Shown: positions 16,207 to 25,975, numbered from the stretch's first letter. The stretch: DNA of 64,000 nt from Synechococcales cyanobacterium GL140_1_metabat_312 (GCA_025351345.1 JANXWB010000005.1:1-64000); one strand, 5' to 3'. Made by a program: numbers and translations. The notes: generated from the sequence alone by a model not told the origin.

Positions 16207-17181
16207 ATGATGGGTGTGGTTTTGAGGACCGCGCTCATTTTTGTTGTTGGGTATTTTATGGGTCTGCAACACTCTGAACGATCGACTTTGGGATTGAATC
16301 GGTGGGGTGTGACCATACGATCGTTGACCCCCTATTTATTTTTATTACCTGCGTTGTTAATGTTGGGATTAACGGTATTTTATCCGGTGGTCCAAGCGTT
16401 TTATTTGAGCTTTACGGAATACGATTTGCTGAGTGCACCGGAATGGATTGGGCTGAAGAATTTTCGGATTTTGCTCCATGATGATTTGTTTTGGCGATCG
16501 TTTTACAACACGCTTTTGTATTTAGTCTGTGTTGTGCCATTACTCATGACATTGCCGTTGGGATTAGCAATTCTGGCCAATCAAAAACTACGGGGCATTC
16601 AATGGTTCCGTGTGATTTTCTATACGCCTGTTGTGGTATCCATGGTGGTGGCGGGGATTGCTTGGAAGTGGCTTTATGATAGTAATGGACTATTGAATCA
16701 GGCGCTGAATGCCTTGGGAATAGTTAGTGTTGGTTGGCGGACGGACGCTCGGGTGGCCTTGTTTTCGGTGATGGCAGTGACGGTTTGGAAGGGGCTTGGG
16801 TATTATATGGTGTTGTATTTGGCGGGGTTACAGGCGATTCCGGCAGATTTGTATGAGGCGGCGGCTATCGATGGCTCTGATGGTATTCGTAAACATTTTG
16901 ATATTACGATTCCGTTAATGCGGCCTTATTTGCTTTTGGTTGGAGTGATTAGTGCGATTTCGGCGACTAAGGTATTTGAAGAAATCTATGTGATTACAGG
17001 CGGTGGACCGAATAATGCGTCAAGTACTATTGTTTATTATGTATATAATCAAGCCTTTCAGCAATTGAAGATTAGTTATGGCTGCACGATTGGATTGGTA
17101 ATGTTCTTATTGATTTTAGTATTGTCTATCATCCGGCTGGGAGTGCAACGCGTTACGGGAGATAAAATATCTTCAATTTAA
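16207..17181 (+). CDS. Sugar ABC transporter permease (MalF/UgpA type)
   Basis: A 324-residue inner-membrane permease with six or seven transmembrane helices. Its EAA loop, which docks the ATPase, reads EAAAIDGSDGIRKHFDITIP (near residue 220). The LFLLPALLMLGLTVFYP opening and the YLSFTEYDL segment are typical of the carbohydrate-uptake CUT1 subfamily. No solute-binding protein, second permease or ATPase gene is adjacent, so its partners must be encoded elsewhere, as is common in cyanobacteria. Substrate unknown. Confidence 0.9.
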   Translation: MMGVVLRTALIFVVGYFMGLQHSERSTLGLNRWGVTIRSLTPYLFLLPALLMLGLTVFYPVVQAFYLSFTEYDLLSAPEWIGLKNFRILLHDDLFWRSFYNTLLYLVCVVPLLMTLPLGLAILANQKLRGIQWFRVIFYTPVVVSMVVAGIAWKWLYDSNGLLNQALNALGIVSVGWRTDARVALFSVMAVTVWKGLGYYMVLYLAGLQAIPADLYEAAAIDGSDGIRKHFDITIPLMRPYLLLVGVISAISATKVFEEIYVITGGGPNNASSTIVYYVYNQAFQQLKISYGCTIGLVMFLLILVLSIIRLGVQRVTGDKISSI

Positions 17182-17209
17182 TAACGCTGCAATCTAATAA
17201 CAAGAAGTT

Positions 17210-17246
17210 GCACCGAAGAATTCATTAAATTTAAATTCCTCGGTGC
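17210..17246. terminator. Hairpin between convergent genes
   Basis: GCACCGA and TCGGTGC, extended by GAATT/AATTC across one mismatch, form a stem of about 12 pairs between the ABC permease and pmbA. No strong T-run follows on either strand, so termination is plausible but not certain. Confidence 0.45.
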
Positions 17247-17263
17247 CGTCGTAGCCTATGATG

Positions 17264-18601
17264 CTAGCCGCCTGTAACCGATAATCCTTCGACCCAAACA
17301 TAGGGGGCAACGCCGGATCCGGTGAAATGGGTTTCGGGTTCAACGAAGATGATGGCTTTCAAGACTTCCCGAATATCACCCGCGATCGTGGCCGAATCAA
17401 TACTAGTCCGCACGCCTTTATTGACCAACCAACCATCAAACGGTAACGAGAACGAGCCTTGCAGCGACTGGACTCCAGCATGAAGCGCCGAGAGTTCATC
17501 GACCAAAATCACATTTTCCGCCGTTTCTAAACTATAGATCTCTGTGGCTGGTTCGCCTGCAAATAAATGCAAGAAATTACGACTCACCCCGACTTTTGCC
17601 CCCATGCTGGCATTCCCCGTTGGTGTCGTATTCATTCGTTTTGCTGTTCCTGCGCTGTGAATGAAACTCGTCAAAACGCCATTGGTAATTAATGGGATGC
17701 AACGAGTGGGAGTACCTTCACCATCAAAGGTTTCAGCGCCGATATTTTCAGGATGTAAGGCATCGTCAGAGAGTGAAAGCAATGGAGATGCGATCGTTTC
17801 CCCTAGGGATTCAGCTGTCGAGAGACTTTGATTATCTAATATGCTTTGGGCATTGAACAAATTAGAGAATGCGCCAACTAAACCGAGAATTGCTTCGGGG
17901 GAAAATACAACCCGATATTTACCCGTTTGAATTTTCTCGTAATCCAAATGACTAATAGTTTTGTCCGCCGCTTCTTTGACGCAAGCCTTGATATCCAATT
18001 CGTCTACGCCATAGCCAACTCGGAATGCGCCTGCACTGCGAGGCTTTCTGTTTTCCTGTTCAGTTTTGGTATACAAATAAACCGATGCCACTGCATGGGA
18101 TTCATGACGAGTTGCACCATTGCTATTGATGTAAAAGCGTTCCAATGCTCGTTCAGCTAAACCATTATAAGGAATGGCGGTGATGGCGGCATGGGACTCT
18201 AGCAATGCTTTTTCAGCACTAACGAGAGTACTTAGTAATTTCTCGACGGTAGAGGTTGTAGGGGCAGAAGCTTTGTGATCCTCGATCGTAGCCATTGCTT
18301 CAGGGCTAAAGTCGGGCACATTTTCAGTTGCTCCAAAGGCACTGGCTTCAAAAGCAGTTTTTAAGGCGAGTTCTAGTCCTACTGGATCAACATCTGTTGT
18401 TGAAGTTACACCCACTGTTCCCCCATTCCAGACTCGGACTGTTACGCCCGATCGTTGTGAGGCTTTCATTTGTTGGGGTTCACCAGAATCAACTTGAACG
18501 CTGGTTTCATCAACGGTTGAGCCATAAATATCAAATTTTTGAATGCCCAATTTGGCCGCAGCATTCTTGGCATCTTGAGCGATCGTTTGAATTTTAGACA
18601 T
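17264..18601 (-). CDS. pmbA: TldE/PmbA-family metalloprotease subunit
   Basis: A 445-residue member of the TldD/PmbA (peptidase U62) family, the subunit without the HExxxH motif. It shows the family blocks VQVDSGEPQQMKASQRSGVT near residue 35 and PTGNASMGAKVGVSRNFLHL late in the protein. TldD and TldE form a heterodimer that degrades small unfolded peptides and matures some peptide products such as microcins. It lies 55 bases downstream of tldD on the same strand, so the two are probably co-transcribed. ATG 18601 (MSKIQTIAQ) aligns with the family start; the frame is open to 18685. Confidence 0.92.
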   Translation of the reverse strand: MSKIQTIAQDAKNAAAKLGIQKFDIYGSTVDETSVQVDSGEPQQMKASQRSGVTVRVWNGGTVGVTSTTDVDPVGLELALKTAFEASAFGATENVPDFSPEAMATIEDHKASAPTTSTVEKLLSTLVSAEKALLESHAAITAIPYNGLAERALERFYINSNGATRHESHAVASVYLYTKTEQENRKPRSAGAFRVGYGVDELDIKACVKEAADKTISHLDYEKIQTGKYRVVFSPEAILGLVGAFSNLFNAQSILDNQSLSTAESLGETIASPLLSLSDDALHPENIGAETFDGEGTPTRCIPLITNGVLTSFIHSAGTAKRMNTTPTGNASMGAKVGVSRNFLHLFAGEPATEIYSLETAENVILVDELSALHAGVQSLQGSFSLPFDGWLVNKGVRTSIDSATIAGDIREVLKAIIFVEPETHFTGSGVAPYVWVEGLSVTGG

Positions 18602-18656
18602 GGTAGTGGTTTGAAAAACTATGAATTTGGAACACTTACACGGATCATCAAAGCAA

Positions 18657-20129
18657 CTAGCGACCGCCCACCGTAATAGAATCAACTTTCAAATGGGGCT
18701 GTCCAACGGTCACATAAACAGAACCACTCACTGAACCACAGAAGCCCGCTGCCAAGCCCAAATCTTGGGACGACATGGAGATCTTTTGCATCACATCTAC
18801 CGCCTCACCAATTAATGTTGCGCCTTTCAAAGGTTTAGTCAATTTACCATTCTCAATCAAATAGGCTTCATCGACTGCGAAATTAAACTCGCCCGTTGCA
18901 CCGACGCTGCCGCCGCCCATTTTCTTGCAATAAATGCCCTTATCAATAGATGCAAACAACTCATCAGTTGTGAATTTGCCCGGTGCAATGTAGGTATTCC
19001 TCATTCGGCTGGCGGCTGCATGAGTGTAGCCTTGACGACGACCGCTTCCGGTGCGGGGATGGCCCGTTCGCATTGAACCTGCCCGATCGCTGATGAAGTT
19101 CTTTAGAATGCCATTTTCAATTAACAATGTGCGTTGTGCGGGCATTCCTTCGTCATCCATATCAATGGTTCCAAAGGCATCTTTAGTTAATCCTTCATCC
19201 CACGCTGTTAGATTTTCATGGGCAATCTTTTGACCTTTCTTATCCATGAATGGTGTTGTTTTACGTTCAATTTGAGTGGTTTCTAACAAATGTCCGCACG
19301 CCTCATGGAAAATCACGCCGCCGAATTGGTTGGCCATGACGATCGGATAGTCGCCCGATTCCACATAGTCCGCATAGAGCATTTTGCCCGCCGATTCAGA
19401 CACTTCTTCCGCATCAAATGCATAGTCCCAAGTCCGCAGGAATGCCGGATCACTGGTGCTGCCAACGCGCTTGTTGATATTCGATCGGTTGCTCCCTTCT
19501 TCACAAAGCAGACTGTATCCAACGGATTGCGTCAATCGAATATCACGGGCAAATGTTCCATCACTCGCCGCCACCATCATTTCTTGCCAATCCCGAAAAT
19601 AGGCAGCTTTGCGCGATCGGACATGGGCTGCTTTTTTTAGTAAGGTGTCATTTGCCGCAAGCAATACATCACTCATTTCCTGCATCGAACTACTATTATC
19701 AAGCCATGATGCTTTGCTGCGTTTGGTGGCGTAATCGCGCAGAATTTCTAAATTAATTTCCGGGACAAACGACATGGCAGACGGAAACGTTAAGCCCATA
19801 ATACCGAGTGCTTTTTCTAATGCTGCTTTCAACCCATTAAATGACAGATCATTTGTTGAGACATAGCAATCTGCTTTGCCCAGAAACACCCGCACTCCCG
19901 CCCCAGTGGACAGCTTCGGCGCAATGCTACTAATAACGTCGTCTTCCGCCATGCAACTAATGTAGTTGACCCGCTCTAAGAAAAACTCAATAAAATCGGC
20001 CCCCGCTGCACGACCTAAGCCCAAAAGTGTAGAAAGTGGCGCTTCCCAACTCTCATCAAAACATCGCGGAGTGGCGCTGTAGGTCAGGTTGGGGATTTCG
20101 CGGGTAATCAAAAGAGGAGTTGCTAGCAT
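18657..20129 (-). CDS. tldD: TldD metalloprotease
   Basis: The 490-residue catalytic subunit of the TldD/TldE protease. The zinc-binding motif is visible as [10 protein letters not shown] (HExxxH) near residue 278; [20 protein letters not shown] and the C-terminal [17 protein letters not shown] are further family blocks. It is followed directly by pmbA and precedes it in transcription. Cytoplasmic. A cyanobacterial TldD/E pair can take part in maturation of ribosomal peptides, but no precursor gene is visible nearby. Confidence 0.94.
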   Translation of the reverse strand: MLATPLLITREIPNLTYSATPRCFDESWEAPLSTLLGLGRAAGADFIEFFLERVNYISCMAEDDVISSIAPKLSTGAGVRVFLGKADCYVSTNDLSFNGLKAALEKALGIMGLTFPSAMSFVPEINLEILRDYATKRSKASWLDNSSSMQEMSDVLLAANDTLLKKAAHVRSRKAAYFRDWQEMMVAASDGTFARDIRLTQSVGYSLLCEEGSNRSNINKRVGSTSDPAFLRTWDYAFDAEEVSESAGKMLYADYVESGDYPIVMANQFGGVIFHEACGHLLETTQIERKTTPFMDKKGQKIAHENLTAWDEGLTKDAFGTIDMDDEGMPAQRTLLIENGILKNFISDRAGSMRTGHPRTGSGRRQGYTHAAASRMRNTYIAPGKFTTDELFASIDKGIYCKKMGGGSVGATGEFNFAVDEAYLIENGKLTKPLKGATLIGEAVDVMQKISMSSQDLGLAAGFCGSVSGSVYVTVGQPHLKVDSITVGGR

Positions 20130-20310
20130 GGAGTGCGCGTTGGGGTTGTGATGTGGTTGCGGTCGTAAGTTTTTGCTTGTAAGCCATCGTATTGTAACAA
20201 AAGGTCAAGCCTTGTGAGTACGGTTCCGCCTAAGGACGATCGGCGGTTATCTCACCCATGTTTTAAGTTAAATCTCGATTGATAAAGACAAAGATCAGCT
20301 GAAGCTTCCC

Positions 20311-20622
20311 CTAATCCAAGGGGATTTCTAATTGTTCACCTGATTCAACCCCATCAGGCTCAGTTTCAGATTCCAAAGCCTGATCTGGCGTTAGGGTGTT
20401 TTCCAGCACAAATCTTCGGGCCAATCGATCGTATACCCCCGCCCCAATGTACATGGGATATTTGTACATTCGACTGTAACTCCAAATCAGTTGGCCTTTT
20501 TCTAGAATCCGCACTTCATTGAAAAGACTCTTGCACTTAGGCACCAGACTATTGGCTTGGTCGAGGGCATCGGTCCAGCGATCGTAATCCTGCGAAAATC
20601 CTTTTGTCATGACTCGAAACAT
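20311..20622 (-). CDS. Conserved hypothetical protein
   Basis: A 103-residue soluble protein (MFRVMTKGFSQDYDRWTDAL ... VRILEKGQLIWSYSRMYKYP) with an acidic tail. The pattern resembles small conserved cyanobacterial proteins, but I cannot name a family. The alternation of EVRILEKGQLIWSY suggests a beta sheet; there is no signal peptide or membrane segment. It lies upstream of tldD on the same strand with a 181-base gap. Confidence 0.6.
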   Translation of the reverse strand: MFRVMTKGFSQDYDRWTDALDQANSLVPKCKSLFNEVRILEKGQLIWSYSRMYKYPMYIGAGVYDRLARRFVLENTLTPDQALESETEPDGVESGEQLEIPLD

Positions 20623-20781
20623 CGCTCACTCTCCTTTGCCTACATTCACTTATCGTCTAGTTTAAACTCCGTCTTTGTCTCTCAGCACCAATTATTTTGA
20701 CCAAAAATCTAGAAATCTGTTTTCGGGAAGCTTCACAAACGGTAATATAAAAGACGTTATCAGATTTATTTTGGGTGTTAC

Positions 20782-21828
20782 GTGCAAACTGTATCTTCTA
20801 GTTTGTCGCAATCGCGTGATCTGCCGTTCTCATTGGCAGATGTCCGTAAAGCGATTCCTGACATATGTTTTCAGCCTTCAACGGCTCGCTCTTTAGCCTA
20901 TTGTGCTTGGGATTTTGGGGTGGTTGCTGCTCTTTATGCGATCGCTGCGACGATCGATCAGTGGTGGTTTTACCCGATTTTTTGGCTTGCACAGGGCACG
21001 ATGTTCTGGGCACTGTTTGTAGTTGGCCATGACTGCGGCCACGGTTCGTTCTCGAAGTACAAGTGGCTCAATAACTTAATTGGTCATCTTACGCATACTG
21101 TGATTTTAGTGCCCTTCCACGGCTGGCGCATTAGTCACCGGACGCACCACTCAAATACGGGGCATGTGGACAATGATGAAAGCTGGCATCCGATTACTGA
21201 GTCGGAGTATGAGAATATGAATTTTTTCGTGCGTCTTGTGCGCTTTTATGCGCCATTGATCGCCTATCCCGTTTATCTGTTCCAGGGGAAGCGAGGGTCT
21301 CATTTTATCCCGAACGAAGGACTATTCAAACGCTCTGAGTATACAGATTGTCTGACTAGTACGACTTGCATCGTTGGATTTTTGGGATTTTTGGGTTGGT
21401 TGACTTATTCTTATGGGTTTGAGTTCTTCTTTAAGTTCTACTTCATGCCCTATTTGGGGTTTGTGGTGTGGCTGGATTTGGTGACCTATTTGCATCATAC
21501 CGAGCAGGATATTCCTTGGTATCGCGGTAAGGATTGGTATTTCTTGAAGGGCGCGTTGTCTACGATCGATCGGGACTACGGCTTTATCAATTGGATTCAC
21601 CATGACATCGGAACTCATGTGGCTCACCATGTGTTTTCCAATATGCCTCACTATCGTTTGAAGATGGCTACGGACGCGATTAAGCCGCTGTTAGGTGATT
21701 ACTATCGCAAGTCTGATGTGAATGTTATTTCAGCCTTTTTTACCTCGTCTAGTACTTGCTACACGGCTCCCGATGAAGGCTCACCTGTATATTATGGCTT
21801 GCCTAAACAGAAAGAACAACTGAGCTAG
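20782..21828 (+). CDS. desB: Omega-3 acyl-lipid fatty acid desaturase
   Basis: A 348-residue membrane-bound di-iron desaturase. The three histidine boxes are HDCGH (83-87), HRTHH (119-123) and HVAHH (near 286). The flanking sequences VVGHDCGHGSFSKYKWLNN and GWRISHRTHHSNTGHVDNDE fit cyanobacterial DesB (omega-3, delta-15) better than DesA (delta-12). It introduces the omega-3 double bond into glycerolipid acyl chains using ferredoxin and is usually cold-induced. Translation begins at GTG 20782. A rho-independent terminator follows 17 bases after the stop. Confidence 0.92.
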   Translation: MQTVSSSLSQSRDLPFSLADVRKAIPDICFQPSTARSLAYCAWDFGVVAALYAIAATIDQWWFYPIFWLAQGTMFWALFVVGHDCGHGSFSKYKWLNNLIGHLTHTVILVPFHGWRISHRTHHSNTGHVDNDESWHPITESEYENMNFFVRLVRFYAPLIAYPVYLFQGKRGSHFIPNEGLFKRSEYTDCLTSTTCIVGFLGFLGWLTYSYGFEFFFKFYFMPYLGFVVWLDLVTYLHHTEQDIPWYRGKDWYFLKGALSTIDRDYGFINWIHHDIGTHVAHHVFSNMPHYRLKMATDAIKPLLGDYYRKSDVNVISAFFTSSSTCYTAPDEGSPVYYGLPKQKEQLS

Positions 21829-21844
21829 ATTGATAATTTAATTC

Positions 21845-21876
21845 ATCCCGTTTCTTTAATTAGAGACGGGATTTTT
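21845..21876 (+). terminator. Intrinsic terminator after desB
   Basis: CCCGTTTCT pairs with AGAGACGGG (nine pairs, one G-U) around a TTAAT loop, followed by ATTTTTAAT on the plus strand. It ends the desB transcript just before the GNAT gene. Confidence 0.85.
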
Positions 21877-21889
21877 AATCGGAGTTGAT

Positions 21890-22390
21890 ATGGTTGAATC
21901 TAGATTGTTTGAATACAATGAATTGGTGGTGCGATCGTGGCAATGGGGCGATCGGGTTTCGGCGGCGGCAGTGATTGAAACTGTGTTGGCAGAATATGGG
22001 TTGGGTTGGGAACCAGAAGGGGCTGATGCCGATGTTTTGAATGTCGAAGAATGCTATCGGGACGGAGAATTTTGGGTGGTTGAGTTGAAGGGTGGGGTCG
22101 TGGGGACGGCGGCCTATTATCCGATCGATCGGGCTGAGAATGCTGCGGAGATTCGCAAGATGTATTTACTTCCGATCGCCCGAGGCAAAGGGTTGGGACG
22201 TTTTTTGTTGAATGCTTTGGAAGCTGTGATGATTCAAAAAGGGTTTGCAGAAATTTGGATTGAGACGGCAAGTGTGTTGCGGGAGGCAGTTATTTTGTAT
22301 GAACGATCGGGCTATGAAGCGGCAACGGGTGTGGAAACTGAACGGTGCGATCGGGTTTATGTAAAGAAATTATCGGTATTGTGCACTTAG
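21890..22390 (+). CDS. GNAT-family N-acetyltransferase
   Basis: A 166-residue protein with the GNAT fold: strand EFWVVELKGGVVGTAAYYPI (about 65-85), the acetyl-CoA pyrophosphate loop IARGKGLGRFLLNALE (motif A, about 100-116) and the ERSGY motif B region near 145. It acetylates an unknown amine, cytoplasmic. Its TAG stop lies inside the left arm of an inverted-repeat element (22387-22475). Confidence 0.9.
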   Translation: MVESRLFEYNELVVRSWQWGDRVSAAAVIETVLAEYGLGWEPEGADADVLNVEECYRDGEFWVVELKGGVVGTAAYYPIDRAENAAEIRKMYLLPIARGKGLGRFLLNALEAVMIQKGFAEIWIETASVLREAVILYERSGYEAATGVETERCDRVYVKKLSVLCT

Positions 22391-22475
22391 GCCATTCGTA
22401 AGAATAAGCCTACCGGAGGCCCCCAACCCCTAATTCTGGGGGCTTCTGTTATATTCATTATGAGGAATGGCCTAA
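22387..22475. repeat. 89-bp nested inverted-repeat element (MITE-like or terminator)
   Basis: The ends are exact 11-base inverted repeats, TTAGGCCATTC and GAATGGCCTAA, with partial pairing continuing for 8 more bases (about 15 of 19). Inside is a second hairpin with GCCCCC (22419-22424) and GGGGGC (22438-22443), followed by TTCTGTTAT, which could end the GNAT transcript. The outer arms resemble the termini of a small non-autonomous element that has overwritten the stop codon of the GNAT gene. No other copy was found in this window. Confidence 0.55.
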
Positions 22476-22793
22476 CTCTTCAATTAATGATTCTGGCGAT
22501 CGATGGCCTGGATAAGCTGTTCTTTGCGGGTCATAGCTCAGGTTGAGAACTGTTGTGCTGATGGTTAATTTATAGTGGATTGATCGGTTCTCCCTACGAT
22601 CGCATTGTTTGGTATGGGGAGAGGGCGATTTAGTTGAGGATCAAAATAACTTATAATAGTTGTTTTGATTGAGATTTTGAGTCGATTTCGCAATATTTTA
22701 GTTTATCCAAAGATTCAAGTTTAGCGAGGGAAATTAATATTTATTAAATCTCAACCCAAGTCGAATAAGTAAAAATATTTTTAATTATTTTAC
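22476..22793. other. Intergenic region downstream of the defence module
   Basis: About 318 bases between the inverted-repeat element and the 3' end of the HNH gene. I see no gene, only an AT-rich right half (TTTTTAATTATTTTAC near 22780) that may serve as a T-rich exit for the minus-strand operon. Confidence 0.5.
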
Positions 22794-23636
22794 TTATTCC
22801 TTGAATCCTCCAGAGCAGTACCAAATATTACTAGCAAGTGCTTTATACATAGCTGTTTGCCAAGAATTTAAATATGCTGATTCACGACTTTTCGCCTGTT
22901 CACTGAGATGATCACTGACCCCTTTATAGCCCGTTCTAGATAAAAGATCAGAAAGATATCCTTGAATATTGATAATTTCTGTTGCGGCATGTGATGTGTA
23001 AAGACCTGAAAGCTTGAAGATTTTGAAATAATTTTTAACACGATTAAACTTCACAATATCCCAACTATCAGGTGATTGTACAAAAAATTTAAGAGCAGGT
23101 GGAGATCCCTCACAAACTTCCGCATAAAGCCATAAATCAGTTTCAATATCATCAAAATATGGATGAATCGTCTCTTGTTCTGCGCAGGCTGGAATTGAAT
23201 TCATCTTTATCTTGTTACAATCTGAGCAAGCAGGAATTAAATTAGTTGGAACAACAGCGAGTTCTGGATATTCAGACTTAGGTAGATGATGATCTAGTGT
23301 TGTTACTATGCGCTGTCCACACAAAGGACAGCGACCATGTACAGGTAGATTTAACAACTTCTCATAGATTGATCGACCTGGGGCGTCTTTCTTGACCATT
23401 CTATTGGTATATATGTCTAACAACTCTTGCTTTGTAACTATCTTGTCAAGATCAATTCTTGGCTTAATTGTATGAACCATATTTTTTGAAGCCGCTGTCT
23501 CAAATTCATTAGCAGCATTCACTATGGTTGTCTCAATTGAAGTTAGACGAGACTTTAATTCAATATCTTTAACACGACTAATACAGGTAAGAAATACTAA
23601 TCCAGGATCATCAAGAGGCTTTTCTAATTTTCGCAT
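22794..23636 (-). CDS. HNH endonuclease, PtuB-like effector of a Septu-type defence module
   Basis: A 280-residue protein with a central HNH/ββα-metal domain: zinc ligands Cys103/Cys106 (RCPLCGQR) and Cys137/Cys140 (ACSDCNK), and the catalytic DHH at 115-117 followed by LPKSEYPELAVVPTNLIP. The N- and C-terminal helical regions are unrecognised. It is the second gene of an operon, 11 bases after an ABC-type ATPase gene, the arrangement of Septu (PtuA + PtuB), where the HNH protein is the nuclease that acts when phage infection releases ATPase control. No GCGATCGC octamer lies in either gene, unlike their neighbours, which suggests acquisition by transfer. No reverse transcriptase is nearby, so it is not a retron-linked PtuAB. 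Confidence 0.8.
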   Translation of the reverse strand: MRKLEKPLDDPGLVFLTCISRVKDIELKSRLTSIETTIVNAANEFETAASKNMVHTIKPRIDLDKIVTKQELLDIYTNRMVKKDAPGRSIYEKLLNLPVHGRCPLCGQRIVTTLDHHLPKSEYPELAVVPTNLIPACSDCNKIKMNSIPACAEQETIHPYFDDIETDLWLYAEVCEGSPPALKFFVQSPDSWDIVKFNRVKNYFKIFKLSGLYTSHAATEIINIQGYLSDLLSRTGYKGVSDHLSEQAKSRESAYLNSWQTAMYKALASNIWYCSGGFKE

Positions 23637-23647
23637 AGTGCATAGTA

Positions 23648-25012
23648 TTATATATTTTCTTCAGAATCACGCTCTATGATCAATCCACGCAAAATAGCAC
23701 GCGCTTCAGCCCCAAGCTGATTATCAAATCTATTGCATGTAGATATAAAATCTTCTCCTCGTTCCACAGCAGCCTGAAGTAACCTATGGAACCCAGAGTA
23801 GGTTACTTCTAATCCAAATATCTCACGGGTTAAGACACCAGCATTTTCACCAAAAGTTTCTATCTCAGGTCTTTCAACTATAGCTTCAGAACCAGTACGA
23901 CGTAACTTCCATGCACAACTTTTAGGCACTTCCTGTAGAACGACGGGTGAGTGAGTTGCTATGATTGCAACTCCATTTCGATATATTAAAAGATCAGAAA
24001 GTGCTCGGATAAAAGCTGAAAGAAGTGGTGGATGAAGATGGGCTTCTGGTTCGTCAAGCAAGACTAATGTTCGTTCTTCGACAGTTTCCACTAACCGTGT
24101 CATTGTTAAAAGAACAATTTTGTGTCCAGAACTAAGTTTCTTAAAAAGTTTAAGCGCTTTATCTTCAGATAACTCATTTCTAATGTCATCAACTAGGGAT
24201 GATACCTCTGTCTCTTTAAAAACTGGATCTGCCTCCAGCATTTCCAGAGATCTTCTCCAACGAAGCACTCTATCAGTTCGTTTACAAGTACGTATGCTTT
24301 TAACAAAATCCACCGCTAAGCCATCAGGAGTATTCGGTACAGGATTATTATTTGCTTCTTCACCACCATTTTTTGCAGCCTTTAATCCTATATAAGAGTA
24401 CCGAATACCAATTGATTCATCCAGTTTTTCACTTGGCGGGTCAAAATCGTCGAACGCACTGAAAGTAACAGAAACTAAATTTGCAAAAATCCCAGCATTA
24501 TCAATCATTTCTTGTGAAGTAAACATCCCAACTTCATTTGAAGATGTCATCTTTCCTATTAAAGAACGTGTTATGTATTGGAGAATACGAGTTTTGCCAA
24601 CACCATTTCTACCAATTAAAACATGGATATTAGTGGGAGGGTTGGATTCTGGCTCAACCTCAAAGTCGAGAACAATCGAAGACTCATTTTCACGGTGAAT
24701 TGGAGCTTGGTAGGAAAAGGAATAACGAGAGAGTCGAGATCCACCCTCTACTAAGCGTCGAAATTGTCCGCGTACTGAAACTGGATCAACATTTCTTAAC
24801 AGCGATATCTTAGTGACTCGTTCATTGAGACATTTATCGAATAGTGAAATATCTGCTACGACATCTCTCAAGCCAACTAGTAGTTTATCTTTTATCGAGG
24901 AACTGAGTCCTTTGACTGTCTCATAGTAACTGTCTGCTTGCCCGAGGGAAAAGAAATTATTATCCAATGCCTCAAATTCATTAGGAATTTTAGGAGTACG
25001 TTGTTTAGTCAT
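23648..25012 (-). CDS. ABC/SMC-like ATPase, PtuA-like sensor of a Septu-type defence module
   Basis: This 454-residue ATPase of the AAA_15/AAA_21 group has Walker A GRNGVGKT (134-141), an ABC-type signature LSSGHK (293-298), Walker B LVLLDEPEAHLHPP (317-329) and H-loop ATHSP (352-356). The 130-residue N-terminal extension (NFFSLGQADSYYETVKGLSS) and the C-terminal helical part are not catalytic and probably mediate assembly with the nuclease. Together with the downstream HNH gene it forms a candidate Septu system; alternatives are other ATPase-nuclease pairs such as OLD/PARIS types, but the HNH partner argues for Septu. Transcribed first in the operon. Confidence 0.8.
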   Translation of the reverse strand: MTKQRTPKIPNEFEALDNNFFSLGQADSYYETVKGLSSSIKDKLLVGLRDVVADISLFDKCLNERVTKISLLRNVDPVSVRGQFRRLVEGGSRLSRYSFSYQAPIHRENESSIVLDFEVEPESNPPTNIHVLIGRNGVGKTRILQYITRSLIGKMTSSNEVGMFTSQEMIDNAGIFANLVSVTFSAFDDFDPPSEKLDESIGIRYSYIGLKAAKNGGEEANNNPVPNTPDGLAVDFVKSIRTCKRTDRVLRWRRSLEMLEADPVFKETEVSSLVDDIRNELSEDKALKLFKKLSSGHKIVLLTMTRLVETVEERTLVLLDEPEAHLHPPLLSAFIRALSDLLIYRNGVAIIATHSPVVLQEVPKSCAWKLRRTGSEAIVERPEIETFGENAGVLTREIFGLEVTYSGFHRLLQAAVERGEDFISTCNRFDNQLGAEARAILRGLIIERDSEENI

Positions 25013-25079
25013 ATTAAACTGACCTATTTTGACACTCCCGATTTACGATCGATTGTTTAAAATGTCAGGACTGAAATGA

Positions 25080-25706
25080 CTACCAAATTCTACTCATACT
25101 CAATATAAACTCGGGCATCACTTCACTACAATCAATCCTATCCGGTGATTCAAGGATTTCGACTTCTTGGGTCGGTCGATAAATCTCAACTTGTTTATTT
25201 TTCGGATTGATCAACAATCCCAACTTCACCCCTAACCGCTGATATTCCTGCATCTTCTCCTGCAAGGGTTTCAAATTATCTGTAGCCGATCGAAGTTCAA
25301 TTACAAAATCAGGAACAACAGGGATAAACCCAACAATCGAAATCCCTTCAAGCCGAGACTTCTCAATCCAAGACACGTCGGGAGATATCTTTCCGCCACC
25401 GATCGCCGTGAAGTCATATCCACTAGAGGAGTCAAATCCTTGACCTAAACTCTTCTGGCGGTTCCAATACCAAACTTGTCCCGCCAAATCTAAATTTCGT
25501 TTACCACTTTCACCACCTGTTGGAGGCATAATAATCAATTCCCCATTCGCTCTTAATTCAAGGCGTAAATCTGGATTATCAATACAGAGTCGATCGAATT
25601 GCTCTGATGTCACTATCAATCTTGTATGACTCACATTTAATAGCAAAGGCAATGAATCGATCGTCGGCATCTCAACAGGTAAAGTCAGCGTACTTGTGGC
25701 TGTCAT
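25080..25706 (-). CDS. Uma2-family (DUF820) putative restriction endonuclease
   Basis: A second, diverged Uma2 protein of 208 residues. The core reads SPDVSWIEKSRL near residue 105, then VPDFVIELRSATDNL with the acidic ligands near 125, and MQEYQRLGVKLGLLINPKNK near 150. It ends with the family's YRPTQEVEIL strand. It lies 67 bases upstream of the PtuA-like gene on the same strand but is probably a separate unit: cyanobacterial genomes carry dozens of scattered Uma2 genes with no established target. Confidence 0.88.
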   Translation of the reverse strand: MTATSTLTLPVEMPTIDSLPLLLNVSHTRLIVTSEQFDRLCIDNPDLRLELRANGELIIMPPTGGESGKRNLDLAGQVWYWNRQKSLGQGFDSSSGYDFTAIGGGKISPDVSWIEKSRLEGISIVGFIPVVPDFVIELRSATDNLKPLQEKMQEYQRLGVKLGLLINPKNKQVEIYRPTQEVEILESPDRIDCSEVMPEFILSMSRIW

Positions 25707-25975
25707 AAACTCCTCATCTGTTAAATTTAGTATTTTATAATATTATCATGCCAAATCTCAACCTCAAATTAGCAAAACATGTCATCATAAGAGAGTATGA
25801 AATTGATAATAATAATTTGGTGGTGAGCGATCGCAATGGTATTAATAACGACAAAATTTAGAATATTTGGCGATGCTTTCCCCAGATCTGCCTGAGAGAT
25901 GTTTTTACTAAATTATAAAAATGTTATTTCCCGTCCAAAGTGAGGAAAAGTAAGGCAACCTATCGTAAATGCCCC

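Noticed and set aside
22794-25706. Retron-linked PtuAB possibility
   Set aside because: No reverse transcriptase gene or msr/msd-like paired sequence is visible on either side of the ATPase-HNH pair.
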